Assembly (NCBI GenBank): GCA_947466555.1
Contig: CANIFK010000214.1
Span: 1-8,046, forward strand
From: Acidobacteriota bacterium
Lineage (GTDB): Bacteria; Acidobacteriota; Terriglobia; Bryobacterales; Bryobacteraceae
Reading direction: 5' to 3'
Length of the DNA: 8,046 bases
Shown here: in pieces, positions 1 to 6,876 of the stretch
Layout of the letters: every line of letters begins with the position of its first letter
Numbering within the stretch: the stretch's first letter is position 1
Position numbers and translations under genes: made by a program
The notes under the pieces: generated by a model
What the model was told of the DNA's origin: nothing
What the model saw: the letters and a program-made list of their open reading frames with translations, nothing else
The model's database searches: none

Positions 1-657
1 GAACTGCGGAGCGCCATTGAGGCGCGGCGAAAGAAGTTGGCCGGTGAGTACGAAGCGGCGGCGGCGAAGCTGACGGCGCTGAGAACGAAGGCAGCGCGCC
101 AGTTGGAGAAGCGCGTGGAGCAGGAGTTGACCGCGCTAGCGATGGCCGGGACGACCTTTCGCATTGCATTTTCCGAGTCTCCGTGGACGGAAGAGGGACG
201 CGACGCGATCGTTTTCCTGGTTTCGGCAAATCGGGGAGAAGAGCCGCGGGAGTTGTCGAAGGTGGCCAGCGGCGGCGAAGTTTCGCGCATCGCTTTGGCG
301 ATTAAGACATGCGTGGAACGGGAGCATCCAGGCGGAACACAGCACCTGCTGGTGTTTGACGAAGTGGACGCCGGGATTGGCGGCGAGGCGGCCGAGGCGG
401 TGGGCCGCCGGTTGAAAGAGTTGAGCCGTGCCTATCAGGTGTTGTGTGTCACGCATCAGGCGCAAATCGCCTCGTTCGCTAACTTCCACTATCGCGTGGA
501 GAAGAAGGAATCGAAGGGGCGCACGGTGGCGGTGGTGGTCGAACTCGACGGGCAGGAGCGGACCAAGGAGATCGGCCGTATGCTCAGCGGGCAACGACTG
601 ACGCCGGAGGCGCTCCAGCACGCCGAACAGTTGATCCGGGCGGGCGCCGCGGTTTAG
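1..657 (+). CDS. recN: DNA repair protein RecN, C-terminal part (5' end outside window)
   Basis: The reading frame is open from base 1, so this is the last 218 residues of a protein that is usually about 550 residues long. RecN is a cytoplasmic SMC-like ATPase that acts in recombinational repair of double-strand breaks. The visible part begins with the end of the coiled coil (Lys/Glu/Ala-rich, about residues 1-45) and continues into the C-terminal half of the ATPase head. It has the ABC signature VASGGEVSR (about fragment residues 88-96), the Walker B and D-loop LLVFDEVDAGIGG (116-128) and the H-loop VTHQAQIA (150-157), followed by the KEIGRMLSG segment typical of RecN. The Walker A half lies upstream of the window. 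Its TAG stop overlaps by 4 bp the TAA stop of the convergent ATPase gene. The DEVDAGIGG motif and the domain order separate RecN from other SMC-like proteins, so the call is firm. Confidence 0.95.
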   Translation, partial: ELRSAIEARRKKLAGEYEAAAAKLTALRTKAARQLEKRVEQELTALAMAGTTFRIAFSESPWTEEGRDAIVFLVSANRGEEPRELSKVASGGEVSRIALAIKTCVEREHPGGTQHLLVFDEVDAGIGGEAAEAVGRRLKELSRAYQVLCVTHQAQIASFANFHYRVEKKESKGRTVAVVVELDGQERTKEIGRMLSGQRLTPEALQHAEQLIRAGAAV

Positions 658-2006
658 TTGTCTTCGGTGTCGCTGACGAAGTTCGAATGGAAGGCTTTAT
701 CGAGGACTTCGTCGGTTAACATCATCGGGCGACGTTCAAAGCGAATGATGTCGATGGCGTGCGACAAGACATCGCGGGGATGGCACCGGCGGCGAGGTTT
801 GGCCTCTGGACGGTAGTGCCGATCCAGGAACCGTTCGGCCATGTCGCGCGGACAGTTCAACCCTTTGCTATCGGCGAATTTCACGAAGATGTCCAGGAAC
901 TCTGAGTCCTGCGGGCTACGCATCAGCATCTTGTACTGAATACGGCGAAGGAATGCTTCGTCGCCCAACTGGTGCGGCTTCAGGTTCGTCGAGAAGATCA
1001 GGAAGCATTCGAACGGTACCGTCATTTTGGTGCCGTTGGTGAAAGTCAGAAAGTCTACGCGCCGTTCCATCGGCACGATCCAGCGATTGAGGACTTCGGC
1101 GGGGGTGGTCTTCTGCCGGCCAAAGTCATCGATCAGGTAGATACCATTATTCGCCTTAAGCTGGAGCGGGGCGTCGTAATACTTCGACACCGGGTTGAAG
1201 CTCAAGTCGAGCATTTTGAGGTCCAGTTCGCCACCGCTGACGATGAACGGGCGCCGCGTCTTAAACCAGCGCTTGTCGTATGTGGACTCTGTCGTGAACG
1301 CCGAGATCTGATCCGACTCCTCGTCCACCGGGTGGTGGTAGACCGGGTCGAACATCTGGATGATCATGCCCTGGCACTCGATGGCGTGGGGAACGTAGAT
1401 GTGGGTGTCGTCAACGTTAAACAGCGCTTCGGCAAGGAACGTTTTGCCGTTTCCGGGCTGGCCGTAGATCAGGAACGATTTGCCGGAGTTCACGGCGGGC
1501 CCGATGGAATTCAGAATCTCGTCGGTCACCACCATGTGCTTGTAAGCATCCCGCAGTGCTTCCATGGTCAGCCAGCCATCGCCCTGTTTCTGCTGCCGCA
1601 CCATGTCGGCGTACTGATACAACGGCACCGGCACCTTGCCCGAATACGCGCAGGCGGAGATGTATTCTTTGGCAAGGGTGCGACCGTTCTCCGTCAACAG
1701 GAAGCGGGAGGAGATGGCGCCCATGCCCAACGAACTCTTTACGCCTAGAAGATTGTTGCGTTTCAGGCCGTCGATCAGTCCTTCAATAACGCTGAACTGC
1801 AGACCGAGATCCGACGCCAGTTCACGGCCGATCACCTCGCCCTTGTAATAGAGCGCCTTCAGGACCAACTGCTCGATCATCTGCGCGGGAATACCGGTAT
1901 GTTCTATCGTCTCTGGAACCGGCGGGACAATCTGATCGGGGCCATCGGACGCATCGCCATCGAAGCCAACAAAACTATTGAGACCTTCCAAGTCAGTAAA
2001 TGGCAT
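654..2006 (-). CDS. AAA+ ATPase with N-terminal winged-helix-like region, function unknown
   Basis: This gene encodes 450 residues from the ATG at 2006. A GAGGG lies directly before this ATG, which is a tight spacing for a ribosome site. The frame stays open further upstream, but that part is antisense to the next gene and does not look like protein, so I reject it. Residues 1-35 are acidic and probably disordered. Residues 40-120 look like a winged-helix domain (helices around MIEQLVLKALYYKG and LASDLGLQFSVIEGLIDGL, then a strand pair around residue 100). The AAA+ core shows Walker A GQPGNGKT (182-189), Walker B IYLIDDFG (289-296), sensor 1 FLIFSTN (335-341), a likely arginine finger LRR (353-355) and a sensor 2 region PRDVLSHAI (410-418). 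About 99 residues separate Walker A from Walker B, longer than in most AAA+ proteins. There is no signal peptide or membrane segment, so it is presumably a cytoplasmic oligomeric remodelling ATPase. The partner and substrate are unknown, and the neighbours give no clue. I do not recognise a named family. Confidence 0.9.
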   Translation of the reverse strand: MPFTDLEGLNSFVGFDGDASDGPDQIVPPVPETIEHTGIPAQMIEQLVLKALYYKGEVIGRELASDLGLQFSVIEGLIDGLKRNNLLGVKSSLGMGAISSRFLLTENGRTLAKEYISACAYSGKVPVPLYQYADMVRQQKQGDGWLTMEALRDAYKHMVVTDEILNSIGPAVNSGKSFLIYGQPGNGKTFLAEALFNVDDTHIYVPHAIECQGMIIQMFDPVYHHPVDEESDQISAFTTESTYDKRWFKTRRPFIVSGGELDLKMLDLSFNPVSKYYDAPLQLKANNGIYLIDDFGRQKTTPAEVLNRWIVPMERRVDFLTFTNGTKMTVPFECFLIFSTNLKPHQLGDEAFLRRIQYKMLMRSPQDSEFLDIFVKFADSKGLNCPRDMAERFLDRHYRPEAKPRRRCHPRDVLSHAIDIIRFERRPMMLTDEVLDKAFHSNFVSDTEDN

Positions 2007-2105
2007 CCCTCGTTTTATCGGCTGGCACTTCCGGGTTCTATAGAGGGGTAAGTACAAAATCGGCGTCACCCCCGCGCTATCATGAGGTTTCGGGAGCCCA
2101 TTATC

Positions 2106-3449
2106 ATGTCCACAACCCGCCGCAACTTCCTCCAGGCCGGATCCGCTACCACCATGCTGGCCGCCGCCGCGCCCGCGCAGACGCCCAAAGGGGCCAACGA
2201 CAAGATCAACGTCGCCTGTATCGGTTTCGGCATCATGGGCCAGGGCGACGTCTCCACCGTCGCCACGGTCCCCGGCGCAAAACTGGTCGCCGTCGCCGAC
2301 ATCTACGAAGGGCGCCGAACCAAGGCCAAGGAAGTCTACGGCAAGGACATTTTTACCACCGCCGACTACCGCGAAGTCCTCGCCCGCCCCGATGTCGACG
2401 CCGTCATCGTCGCCACGCCCGACCACTGGCACCAGATCATCGCCTGCGACGCCATGCGCGCCGGCAAGGACGTCTATTGCCAGAAGCCGATGGTGCAGAA
2501 GGTGGAAGAGGGCGCCGCCGTTATTCAGGCCGAAAAAGAGACCAAGCGGATCCTGCAGGTGGGCAGTCAGCGCGCGAGTTCGATTCTCTACGCCAAGGCG
2601 CGCGAGGTGATCAAGCAGGGCTCGATTGGCGAGGTTCGGATGGTGGAGGCGTTCTGGGATCGCAACTCCGCGCTCGGCGCTTGGCAGTACTCCGTCCCGG
2701 CCGACGCCACGCCGCAAACGCTTGATTGGGACCGCTTCCTGGGCCACGCGCCCAAGCGCCCGTTTGAGCCCATCCGCAGCTTCCGCTGGCGCAATTATCA
2801 GGACTACGGCACCGGCGTGGCCGGCGATCTGTATGTCCACCTTTTCACGGGCATCCACTACGTCATGGATTCCAACGGCCCCAACCGCGTCATGTCCACC
2901 GGCGGCCTCTACTACTGGAACGACGGCCGCGACGTGCCGGACTTAATGCTGGGCATGTACGACTATCCCGACACCAAGGCCCACAAGGCGTTCCATCTCT
3001 CCATCCGCCTGAACTTCGAAGCGGGCGGCGGCGATGGGTCCGGGTTCCGCTTCATCGGGACCGAGGGCGTGCTCGATCTCGCCGTTGGCGGCGCGCTTGT
3101 GCTGAAACGAAAGCCCAAGGACACCGAACCTGGCAACACCGCCGGGACGTTCTCCAAGGCAACGGCCGATCAGATTCTCCGCGACTACCGCGGCAAGTAC
3201 CCCACCCAACGCGCCACCGCCGACGGCATGCGCGCCAACACCGAGCAGCGCTGGGTGCTGCCCCCGGGGTATACGGAGCAGTATGCCCACCACGAGAACT
3301 TCATCAACGCCATCCGCTCCCGCAAGCCGGTGATTGAAGATGCCACCTTCGGCCTCCGCGCCGCCGGGCCTGCGTTGCTGTCCAACGTCAGCCACTTCAC
3401 GCGGCAGACGATGCACTGGGATCCGGAGAAGATGGTGGTTAAGGCGTAG
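2106..3449 (+). CDS. Tat-exported Gfo/Idh/MocA family oxidoreductase
   Basis: This gene encodes 447 residues from the ATG at 2106. I chose it over the in-frame ATG at 2082 because GGGAG sits 9 nt upstream and because it puts the twin-arginine signal MSTTRRNFLQ at the very N-terminus, followed by a short hydrophobic stretch and an AAAAPAQ cleavage-like region (about 20-25). The family consists of NAD(P)-dependent dehydrogenases of sugars, polyols and related compounds. Residues 34-130 form the Rossmann domain, with the dinucleotide loop GFGIMG (40-45), the ATPDHWH segment (104-110) and CQKP (125-128), which holds the conserved catalytic-site Lys-Pro. The C-terminal substrate domain has GDLYVHLFTGIHYVM (240-254) and HHENFINAIRSRKP (395-408), both typical of the family. 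A Tat signal implies export of the folded, cofactor-loaded enzyme, as known for glucose-fructose oxidoreductase. The substrate cannot be read from sequence. It converges with a minus-strand unit containing another Tat-tagged sugar enzyme. Confidence 0.93.
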   Translation: MSTTRRNFLQAGSATTMLAAAAPAQTPKGANDKINVACIGFGIMGQGDVSTVATVPGAKLVAVADIYEGRRTKAKEVYGKDIFTTADYREVLARPDVDAVIVATPDHWHQIIACDAMRAGKDVYCQKPMVQKVEEGAAVIQAEKETKRILQVGSQRASSILYAKAREVIKQGSIGEVRMVEAFWDRNSALGAWQYSVPADATPQTLDWDRFLGHAPKRPFEPIRSFRWRNYQDYGTGVAGDLYVHLFTGIHYVMDSNGPNRVMSTGGLYYWNDGRDVPDLMLGMYDYPDTKAHKAFHLSIRLNFEAGGGDGSGFRFIGTEGVLDLAVGGALVLKRKPKDTEPGNTAGTFSKATADQILRDYRGKYPTQRATADGMRANTEQRWVLPPGYTEQYAHHENFINAIRSRKPVIEDATFGLRAAGPALLSNVSHFTRQTMHWDPEKMVVKA

Positions 3450-3933
3450 GGCGAACGCTGCCCACGCCTTTCCAGAGCAGCCACTGCTTCAAATACGCAA
3501 ACACCGCCGTTATTGCGCCGATGTACAGGATCGTCTTCGCCTCCAAATAGATGATCCAATCGTCCCAAACGAAAATCTTGCTCCCGACGTTCCAGAACCC
3601 GGCTCCGGAGCCCGCATCTACGACCAACGCCAACAAAAGGACAAGCCCGCATGCGGCCCACCCGATGCGTACGGCCGTTTTGGCAAGCCGAGGTGCGATC
3701 CCGGAACCAAGAACAGTCACATAGAAGGCGGCGACAAAGTAGGGAATTGCGAAGGGCCAGATCAGCTCCCAGTAGTGGGTGTTAAACTCACCTCCGGTGG
3801 GAGTCGGACAGTTGGCACAGAAAAACGTCGCCACCGGGCCGCCAACGTCCTCTGAAATCGGACAGAGTTTCCAGAGGACGATAAACACGGCGGCGTAGTA
3901 GCTCGGACTTACCCAAGCCCAAAACCAACGCAA
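3439..3933 (-). CDS. Small hypothetical integral membrane protein
   Basis: This encodes 164 residues from a TTG start at 3933. There is no ATG or internal methionine in the frame. TTG is the first possible start after the upstream isomerase stop, and GGGG lies about 8 nt before it. Likely membrane segments lie around residues 4-21, 56-76, 89-106 and 127-150, with an aromatic-rich character (WFWAW, YWELIWPF, WDDWIIY). A loop contains three cysteines (C24, C39, C42), the last two as FCANC. The gene follows the isomerase in the same frame, separated by the TAA stop and one sense codon, so translation is probably coupled. Its 3' end overlaps the oxidoreductase gene by 11 bp. I recognise no family. 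The non-ATG start and the lack of recognised homology make this less certain than its neighbours, but the consistent hydrophobic pattern and its placement favour a real gene over a chance frame. Confidence 0.6.
   Translation of the reverse strand: MRWFWAWVSPSYYAAVFIVLWKLCPISEDVGGPVATFFCANCPTPTGGEFNTHYWELIWPFAIPYFVAAFYVTVLGSGIAPRLAKTAVRIGWAACGLVLLLALVVDAGSGAGFWNVGSKIFVWDDWIIYLEAKTILYIGAITAVFAYLKQWLLWKGVGSVRPTP
3441..3470. terminator. Bulged hairpin at a convergent gene junction, possible terminator
   Basis: AAGGCGT (3441-3447) pairs with ACGCCTT (3464-3470), and after a one-base bulge at 3448, GGGC (3449-3452) pairs with GCCC (3460-3463), leaving a 7-nt loop. The hairpin covers the end of both convergent genes: it begins at the last base of the minus-strand stop codon and contains the plus-strand TAG. 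No T-tract follows on either strand, so it is not a canonical intrinsic terminator. It may slow or protect transcript ends, or be a by-product of the GC-rich sequence. Confidence 0.35.
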
Positions 3934-3936
3934 GAG

Positions 3937-4857
3937 TTACGCCCCAAACGCCTTCCGCAAAACCCCATAGCTCTTCGCCACCGCGGTCTTCGGATCTTCC
4001 TTCCCCTCCATCTCCAGCGACACCCAGCCCTTGTACCCGGCGCCCCGCAGAATACCCGCAATGCGCGGATAATCCAGGTCCAGCGTGTACCATTCCCCGC
4101 CGCCGTAATAGGTCTTCGCCTGCACAATCGTCGCCAACCCGGCCAGCCGCCCAATCCCCTCATACGGGTCGCCCGGATAGTTCCCCGTGTCCATATTGAT
4201 CCCAAGCCACGGCGAATTCACAGCCTTGTGAATCGTCAGCAAATTGTCGATCTTCGTCGTCAAACCCCAGTGGTTTTCGAGTGCCAGCATGATGCCTTCT
4301 TTTTCACACGTCGCCAGGCACTTCTGGATCGAATCGATACACCACGCAAACGCGTCCTTATCGGTATACCCGGGCAGGGCCGGTTCGTCGCCCTTCACCT
4401 TCATCAGATCATCGAACGATTTGATCGTCTTCCAGCGCCCGCTGTTCAAACGCACGCACGGAATGCCGAGCCGTCCAGCCAGTTCCAGACAATGCGTCGT
4501 ATGGTCGATCATCTTCTTCCGCTCCGCCGCGTCGGGCGAAACGAAGTCCTGATGGATCGACAGCATCGGGAACGACAGCCCGCGCTCAAACGCCATCTTC
4601 TTCAGCTTCGCGATATACGCCGGCGATTCGTCCACCATCTGCCGGTGCAGAATTTCCACGCCGTCAAAACCGAGCGACGCCGCGTGTTCAATGACATTTT
4701 CGATCGGATATTTTTCCGTCTTGAAGTGCCAGTAGCTGTAGGTCGAGACCGCCAGCGGAATCCGCCCCTTGAAAGGAGCCGCCGAAGCCGCGGGCACGCC
4801 CGCCGCCCCCAATGCCACCGAACCGAGAACCGAACGTCGAGAGATCATGAATCCCAT
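3937..4857 (-). CDS. Tat-exported sugar phosphate isomerase/epimerase-like TIM-barrel protein
   Basis: This encodes 306 residues from the ATG at 4857, preceded by GGGTGA. A second ATG three codons on (4848, preceded by GGGA) is equally possible; an upstream TTG at 4911 is unlikely because it would bury the signal peptide. The start MGFMISRRSVLG, with a hydrophobic stretch and AASAAP, is a Tat signal cleaved near residue 26. The rest is an AP endonuclease 2/xylose isomerase-like barrel, the fold of sugar isomerases, epimerases and inosose dehydratase. Segments visible include LAVSTYSYWHF (35-45), GFDGVEIL (63-70), SIHQDF (100-105), IPCVRLNSG (132-140), LALENHWG (191-198; E194), INMDTGN (220-226; D223) and VSLEMEG (279-285; E282/E284). 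The divalent-metal histidine expected near 246 reads as Gln (VQAKTY). Substrate and exact reaction are unknown. Export and the nearby Tat-tagged oxidoreductase suggest periplasmic sugar modification. It is the first gene of a likely two-gene unit. Confidence 0.9.
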   Translation of the reverse strand: MGFMISRRSVLGSVALGAAGVPAASAAPFKGRIPLAVSTYSYWHFKTEKYPIENVIEHAASLGFDGVEILHRQMVDESPAYIAKLKKMAFERGLSFPMLSIHQDFVSPDAAERKKMIDHTTHCLELAGRLGIPCVRLNSGRWKTIKSFDDLMKVKGDEPALPGYTDKDAFAWCIDSIQKCLATCEKEGIMLALENHWGLTTKIDNLLTIHKAVNSPWLGINMDTGNYPGDPYEGIGRLAGLATIVQAKTYYGGGEWYTLDLDYPRIAGILRGAGYKGWVSLEMEGKEDPKTAVAKSYGVLRKAFGA

Positions 4858-4940
4858 TGTCACCCAATCGCCGCACCGGTAAACAAAGCCTTCCGGCGCG
4901 CGAGGCAACAAACTGATAGGCTAAAGATGTTTCACCTTCT

Positions 4941-5807
4941 ATGGAAAGTACCGCAAAAGGGGTCACCCCCATCACCAAGGCCCGGCACATGAATTGGGTA
5001 ACCATCATCTTCCTCGCCTTCTTCCACGCGGGCGCATTGGCCGCCCCGTTTTTCTTTGAGTGGAAATCGTTGGCTGTAATGGTTCTGCTCTACTGGATCA
5101 CCATTGGTTGGGGAATCGGCATGGGCTACCATCGCCTGCACACCCATCGTTCGTACATCGTGCCGAAGTGGATTGAATATCTCTTTGCCGTCTGCGGAAC
5201 GCTCACCCTGGAAGGCGGGCCCATTTTCTGGGTCGCCACCCACCGCATTCACCACCAGAAATCCGACATGGAAGGCGATCCGCATACGCCTCGCGACGGC
5301 AAGTGGTGGTCACATATCGGCTGGATCATCTTCGGTGAATCCAAGCACAACAAAACCGAAGAACTGGCCCGCTACACGCCGGATCTGGCGAAGGATCCCT
5401 TCTACCGCTGGCTGAACACCTGGCACTTCATGCCGGTGGCCGTTTCCTCGGCGCTCATCTGGTACTTCGGCGGCTTCTCCATGTTCCTCTGGGCCGTCTG
5501 CATGCGCATCACGCTCGGCCTGCACTCCACTTGGCTGGTCAACTCGGCCACCCACCTCTGGGGCAATCGCCGCTTCGACATCCGTGACGACTCCCGCAAC
5601 TCCTGGTGGGTCGCCATCCTGACCTTCGGCGAAGGCTGGCACAACAACCACCATGCCCACCCCAACTCGGCCCGCCACGGTCTGGCCTGGTACGAAGTGG
5701 ACATGACCTGGATGCAGATCCGCTTCCTGCAGATGATCGGCTTGGCCACGATGGTCAAAGTCGCCACTGTGGACAGCGAATCCTCGCTTGCCCGCAAAGT
5801 AGCATAG
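4941..5807 (+). CDS. Membrane fatty-acid (acyl-CoA/acyl-lipid) desaturase, delta-9 type
   Basis: This encodes 288 residues from the ATG at 4941, which has only a weak ribosome site; the ATG at 4989 is an alternative that would remove 16 polar residues before the first membrane segment. It is an integral membrane di-iron enzyme that uses oxygen and electrons from a redox partner to place a double bond in a saturated acyl chain, adjusting membrane fluidity. All three histidine boxes are present: HRLHTH (64-69), HRIHH (101-105) and HNNHH (234-238). The extra histidine of NSATHLWG (201-208) is also there, and the spacing fits the stearoyl-CoA desaturase/DesC group. Membrane segments lie around residues 18-38, 43-62, 163-180 and 181-200. 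The C-terminal WMQIRFLQMIGLA is typical of the group. There is no fused cytochrome b5 or ferredoxin domain, so a separate electron donor is needed; none is encoded here. Regiospecificity is inferred from family resemblance. It is divergent from the isomerase and ends at a strong terminator. Confidence 0.93.
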   Translation: MESTAKGVTPITKARHMNWVTIIFLAFFHAGALAAPFFFEWKSLAVMVLLYWITIGWGIGMGYHRLHTHRSYIVPKWIEYLFAVCGTLTLEGGPIFWVATHRIHHQKSDMEGDPHTPRDGKWWSHIGWIIFGESKHNKTEELARYTPDLAKDPFYRWLNTWHFMPVAVSSALIWYFGGFSMFLWAVCMRITLGLHSTWLVNSATHLWGNRRFDIRDDSRNSWWVAILTFGEGWHNNHHAHPNSARHGLAWYEVDMTWMQIRFLQMIGLATMVKVATVDSESSLARKVA

Positions 5808-5823
5808 TCGAAAAAACAGTACA

Positions 5824-5863
5824 AAAAAGGGAAGGGCCGGCAATCGCCGGCCCTTCCCTTTTT
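5824..5863. terminator. Perfect bidirectional intrinsic terminator
   Basis: An 18-bp perfectly paired stem (5824-5841 with 5846-5863) closes a 4-nt AATC loop. The inner part of the stem is GC-rich (GGGCCGGC), and the outer part is A5 on one side and T5 on the other, giving a run of U at the stem base when transcribed in either direction. It begins 16 bases after the stop of the desaturase (+) and ends 3 bases before the stop of the hydroxyacid dehydrogenase (-), so it probably ends both transcripts. Confidence 0.93.
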
Positions 5864-5866
5864 GCT

Positions 5867-6835
5867 TTAGTATCCGCTCTTCTTGTCCACCAGATTCATC
5901 AGCGGTTCCCCGCCCTGGAACCGCTTCAGATTCTCCAGGAAGAACTGCATCGCCTCGTCGGTCCACGTCGCCGTGTGGTCCGCGCAGTGGGGCGACAGCA
6001 GGACATTCTGCAGGCCCCAGAACGCGTGCCCATCTGGCAGCGGCTCTTTGTCGAACACGTCGAGCGCCGCGCCCTTGATCGTCCCGTTCTGCAACGCCGC
6101 GATCAGCGCCGCCTCGTCAATAACAGGCCCGCGCCCCACATTGATCACCACCGACGACGGCTTCATCCCGGCCAATTCCGTCGCGCCCACCAGCCCGCGG
6201 GTCTCCCCCGTCAGCGGCGCTGCCACAAGCAGGTAGTCGCACCCGGCCATCATCTCCGCCCGCTGCGCAATCGAAAAGCTCTTCTCCACAATCGGGTCTT
6301 CCTCTGACAATTGCGGCCGACGCCGGATCACGTGAATCTTCATCCCCAACGCATGTGCCCGCACCGCCGCGGCCCGGCCAATCTCGCCGTAGCCGATCAC
6401 GCCCAGCGTCTTGCCGGAAACCATTTCCACATCGAACTGTTCCCACCGCGCCGCTTCCTGGTTCCGCACCATCCGCCGCAGGTCCTTGGCAAAGTGCAGA
6501 ATCGACGCCACGACAAATTCGCCCAATGACTCTTTGAAAACACCGCGCCCGTTCGTCATCGGCACCGTGCTCTCGGCCAGCGCGGGAAACAGAATGCTCT
6601 CCAACCCGGCCGACAACGAATGCACCCATTGCACCCGCGGCGCCATATTCCAAACCGTTTGCAACGGAATCCCAGGGCCCATGCAGTAGAGAATCCCATC
6701 GGCCTGTTCGGCGAGCCCGGAAAGCGACTCCACCGTATTCCCCACTACATAATTCACGTTCGAAGGCAGCTCGCGCAGCCATTTCAAATACGGCGCGCTC
6801 GGATTGGATACGACAAGCAAGGTCATTGTGGACAT
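5867..6835 (-). CDS. D-2-hydroxyacid dehydrogenase, NAD(P)-dependent
   Basis: This encodes 322 residues from the ATG at 6835, which has GGAG three bases upstream; a TTG at 6844 and an ATG at 6826 are in frame, and the latter would give the ribosome site a 12-base spacing. The family interconverts 2-oxo acids and D-2-hydroxy acids in the cytoplasm, for example glyoxylate, hydroxypyruvate or 3-phosphoglycerate. The cofactor domain is inserted in the middle of the substrate domain, as usual, with the dinucleotide loop GVIGYGEIG (145-153). The catalytic Arg-Glu-His set is complete: R235 in NVGRGPVID, E264 in VFDKEP and H283 in LSPHCADHT. GRGVFKESLGEFVVASIL (97-114) matches the conserved helix before the cofactor domain. 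No ACT domain is present, so it is not the long form of phosphoglycerate dehydrogenase. RRRP (171-174) after the second cofactor strand may hint at NADPH use (inference). It is cytoplasmic, with no signal peptide. The upstream neighbour is divergent, with only 41 bp between the two starts. Confidence 0.94.
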   Translation of the reverse strand: MSTMTLLVVSNPSAPYLKWLRELPSNVNYVVGNTVESLSGLAEQADGILYCMGPGIPLQTVWNMAPRVQWVHSLSAGLESILFPALAESTVPMTNGRGVFKESLGEFVVASILHFAKDLRRMVRNQEAARWEQFDVEMVSGKTLGVIGYGEIGRAAAVRAHALGMKIHVIRRRPQLSEEDPIVEKSFSIAQRAEMMAGCDYLLVAAPLTGETRGLVGATELAGMKPSSVVINVGRGPVIDEAALIAALQNGTIKGAALDVFDKEPLPDGHAFWGLQNVLLSPHCADHTATWTDEAMQFFLENLKRFQGGEPLMNLVDKKSGY

Positions 6836-6876
6836 TGTCTCCAACGTAGCACGTCACGTTATGACACACTGAAATC

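Noticed and set aside
972..1748. 258-codon plus-strand open frame opposite the AAA+ gene
   Set aside because: Its product is His/Arg/Val-rich without a recognisable fold, while the opposite strand encodes clear Walker A, Walker B and sensor motifs.
2022..2035. TGGCAC resembling the -24 half of a sigma-54 promoter
   Set aside because: The -12 GC element is absent at the required spacing.
2037..2044. Palindrome TCTATAGA in the divergent gap, possible shared -10 element
   Set aside because: Only four of six bases match the -10 consensus on either strand, and no acceptable -35 element lies at the right distance.
2007..2858. Long minus-strand open frame continuing upstream of the AAA+ ATPase start
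   Set aside because: It lies antisense to the well-supported Gfo/Idh/MocA gene, its translation is low-complexity Gly/Asp/Val/Ala-rich, and it would give the ATPase a meaningless 284-residue extension. It is explained by the high GC content at the third codon position of the sense gene.
3334..3855. 173-codon plus-strand open frame across the end of the oxidoreductase and the membrane ORF
   Set aside because: It starts inside the oxidoreductase gene in another frame and has no domain features. The opposite-strand frame has coherent membrane helices and a coupled start.
4228..4992. 254-codon plus-strand open frame opposite the isomerase gene
   Set aside because: It is Arg/His/Gln-rich antisense translation of a gene with clear family motifs, and it runs into the desaturase start.
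6843..6860. Inverted repeat AACGT-8-ACGTT between the hydroxyacid dehydrogenase and zinc-ribbon starts, possible operator
   Set aside because: The arms are only 5 bp long and can occur by chance. The element overlaps the dehydrogenase start region, with no regulator gene nearby to support it.
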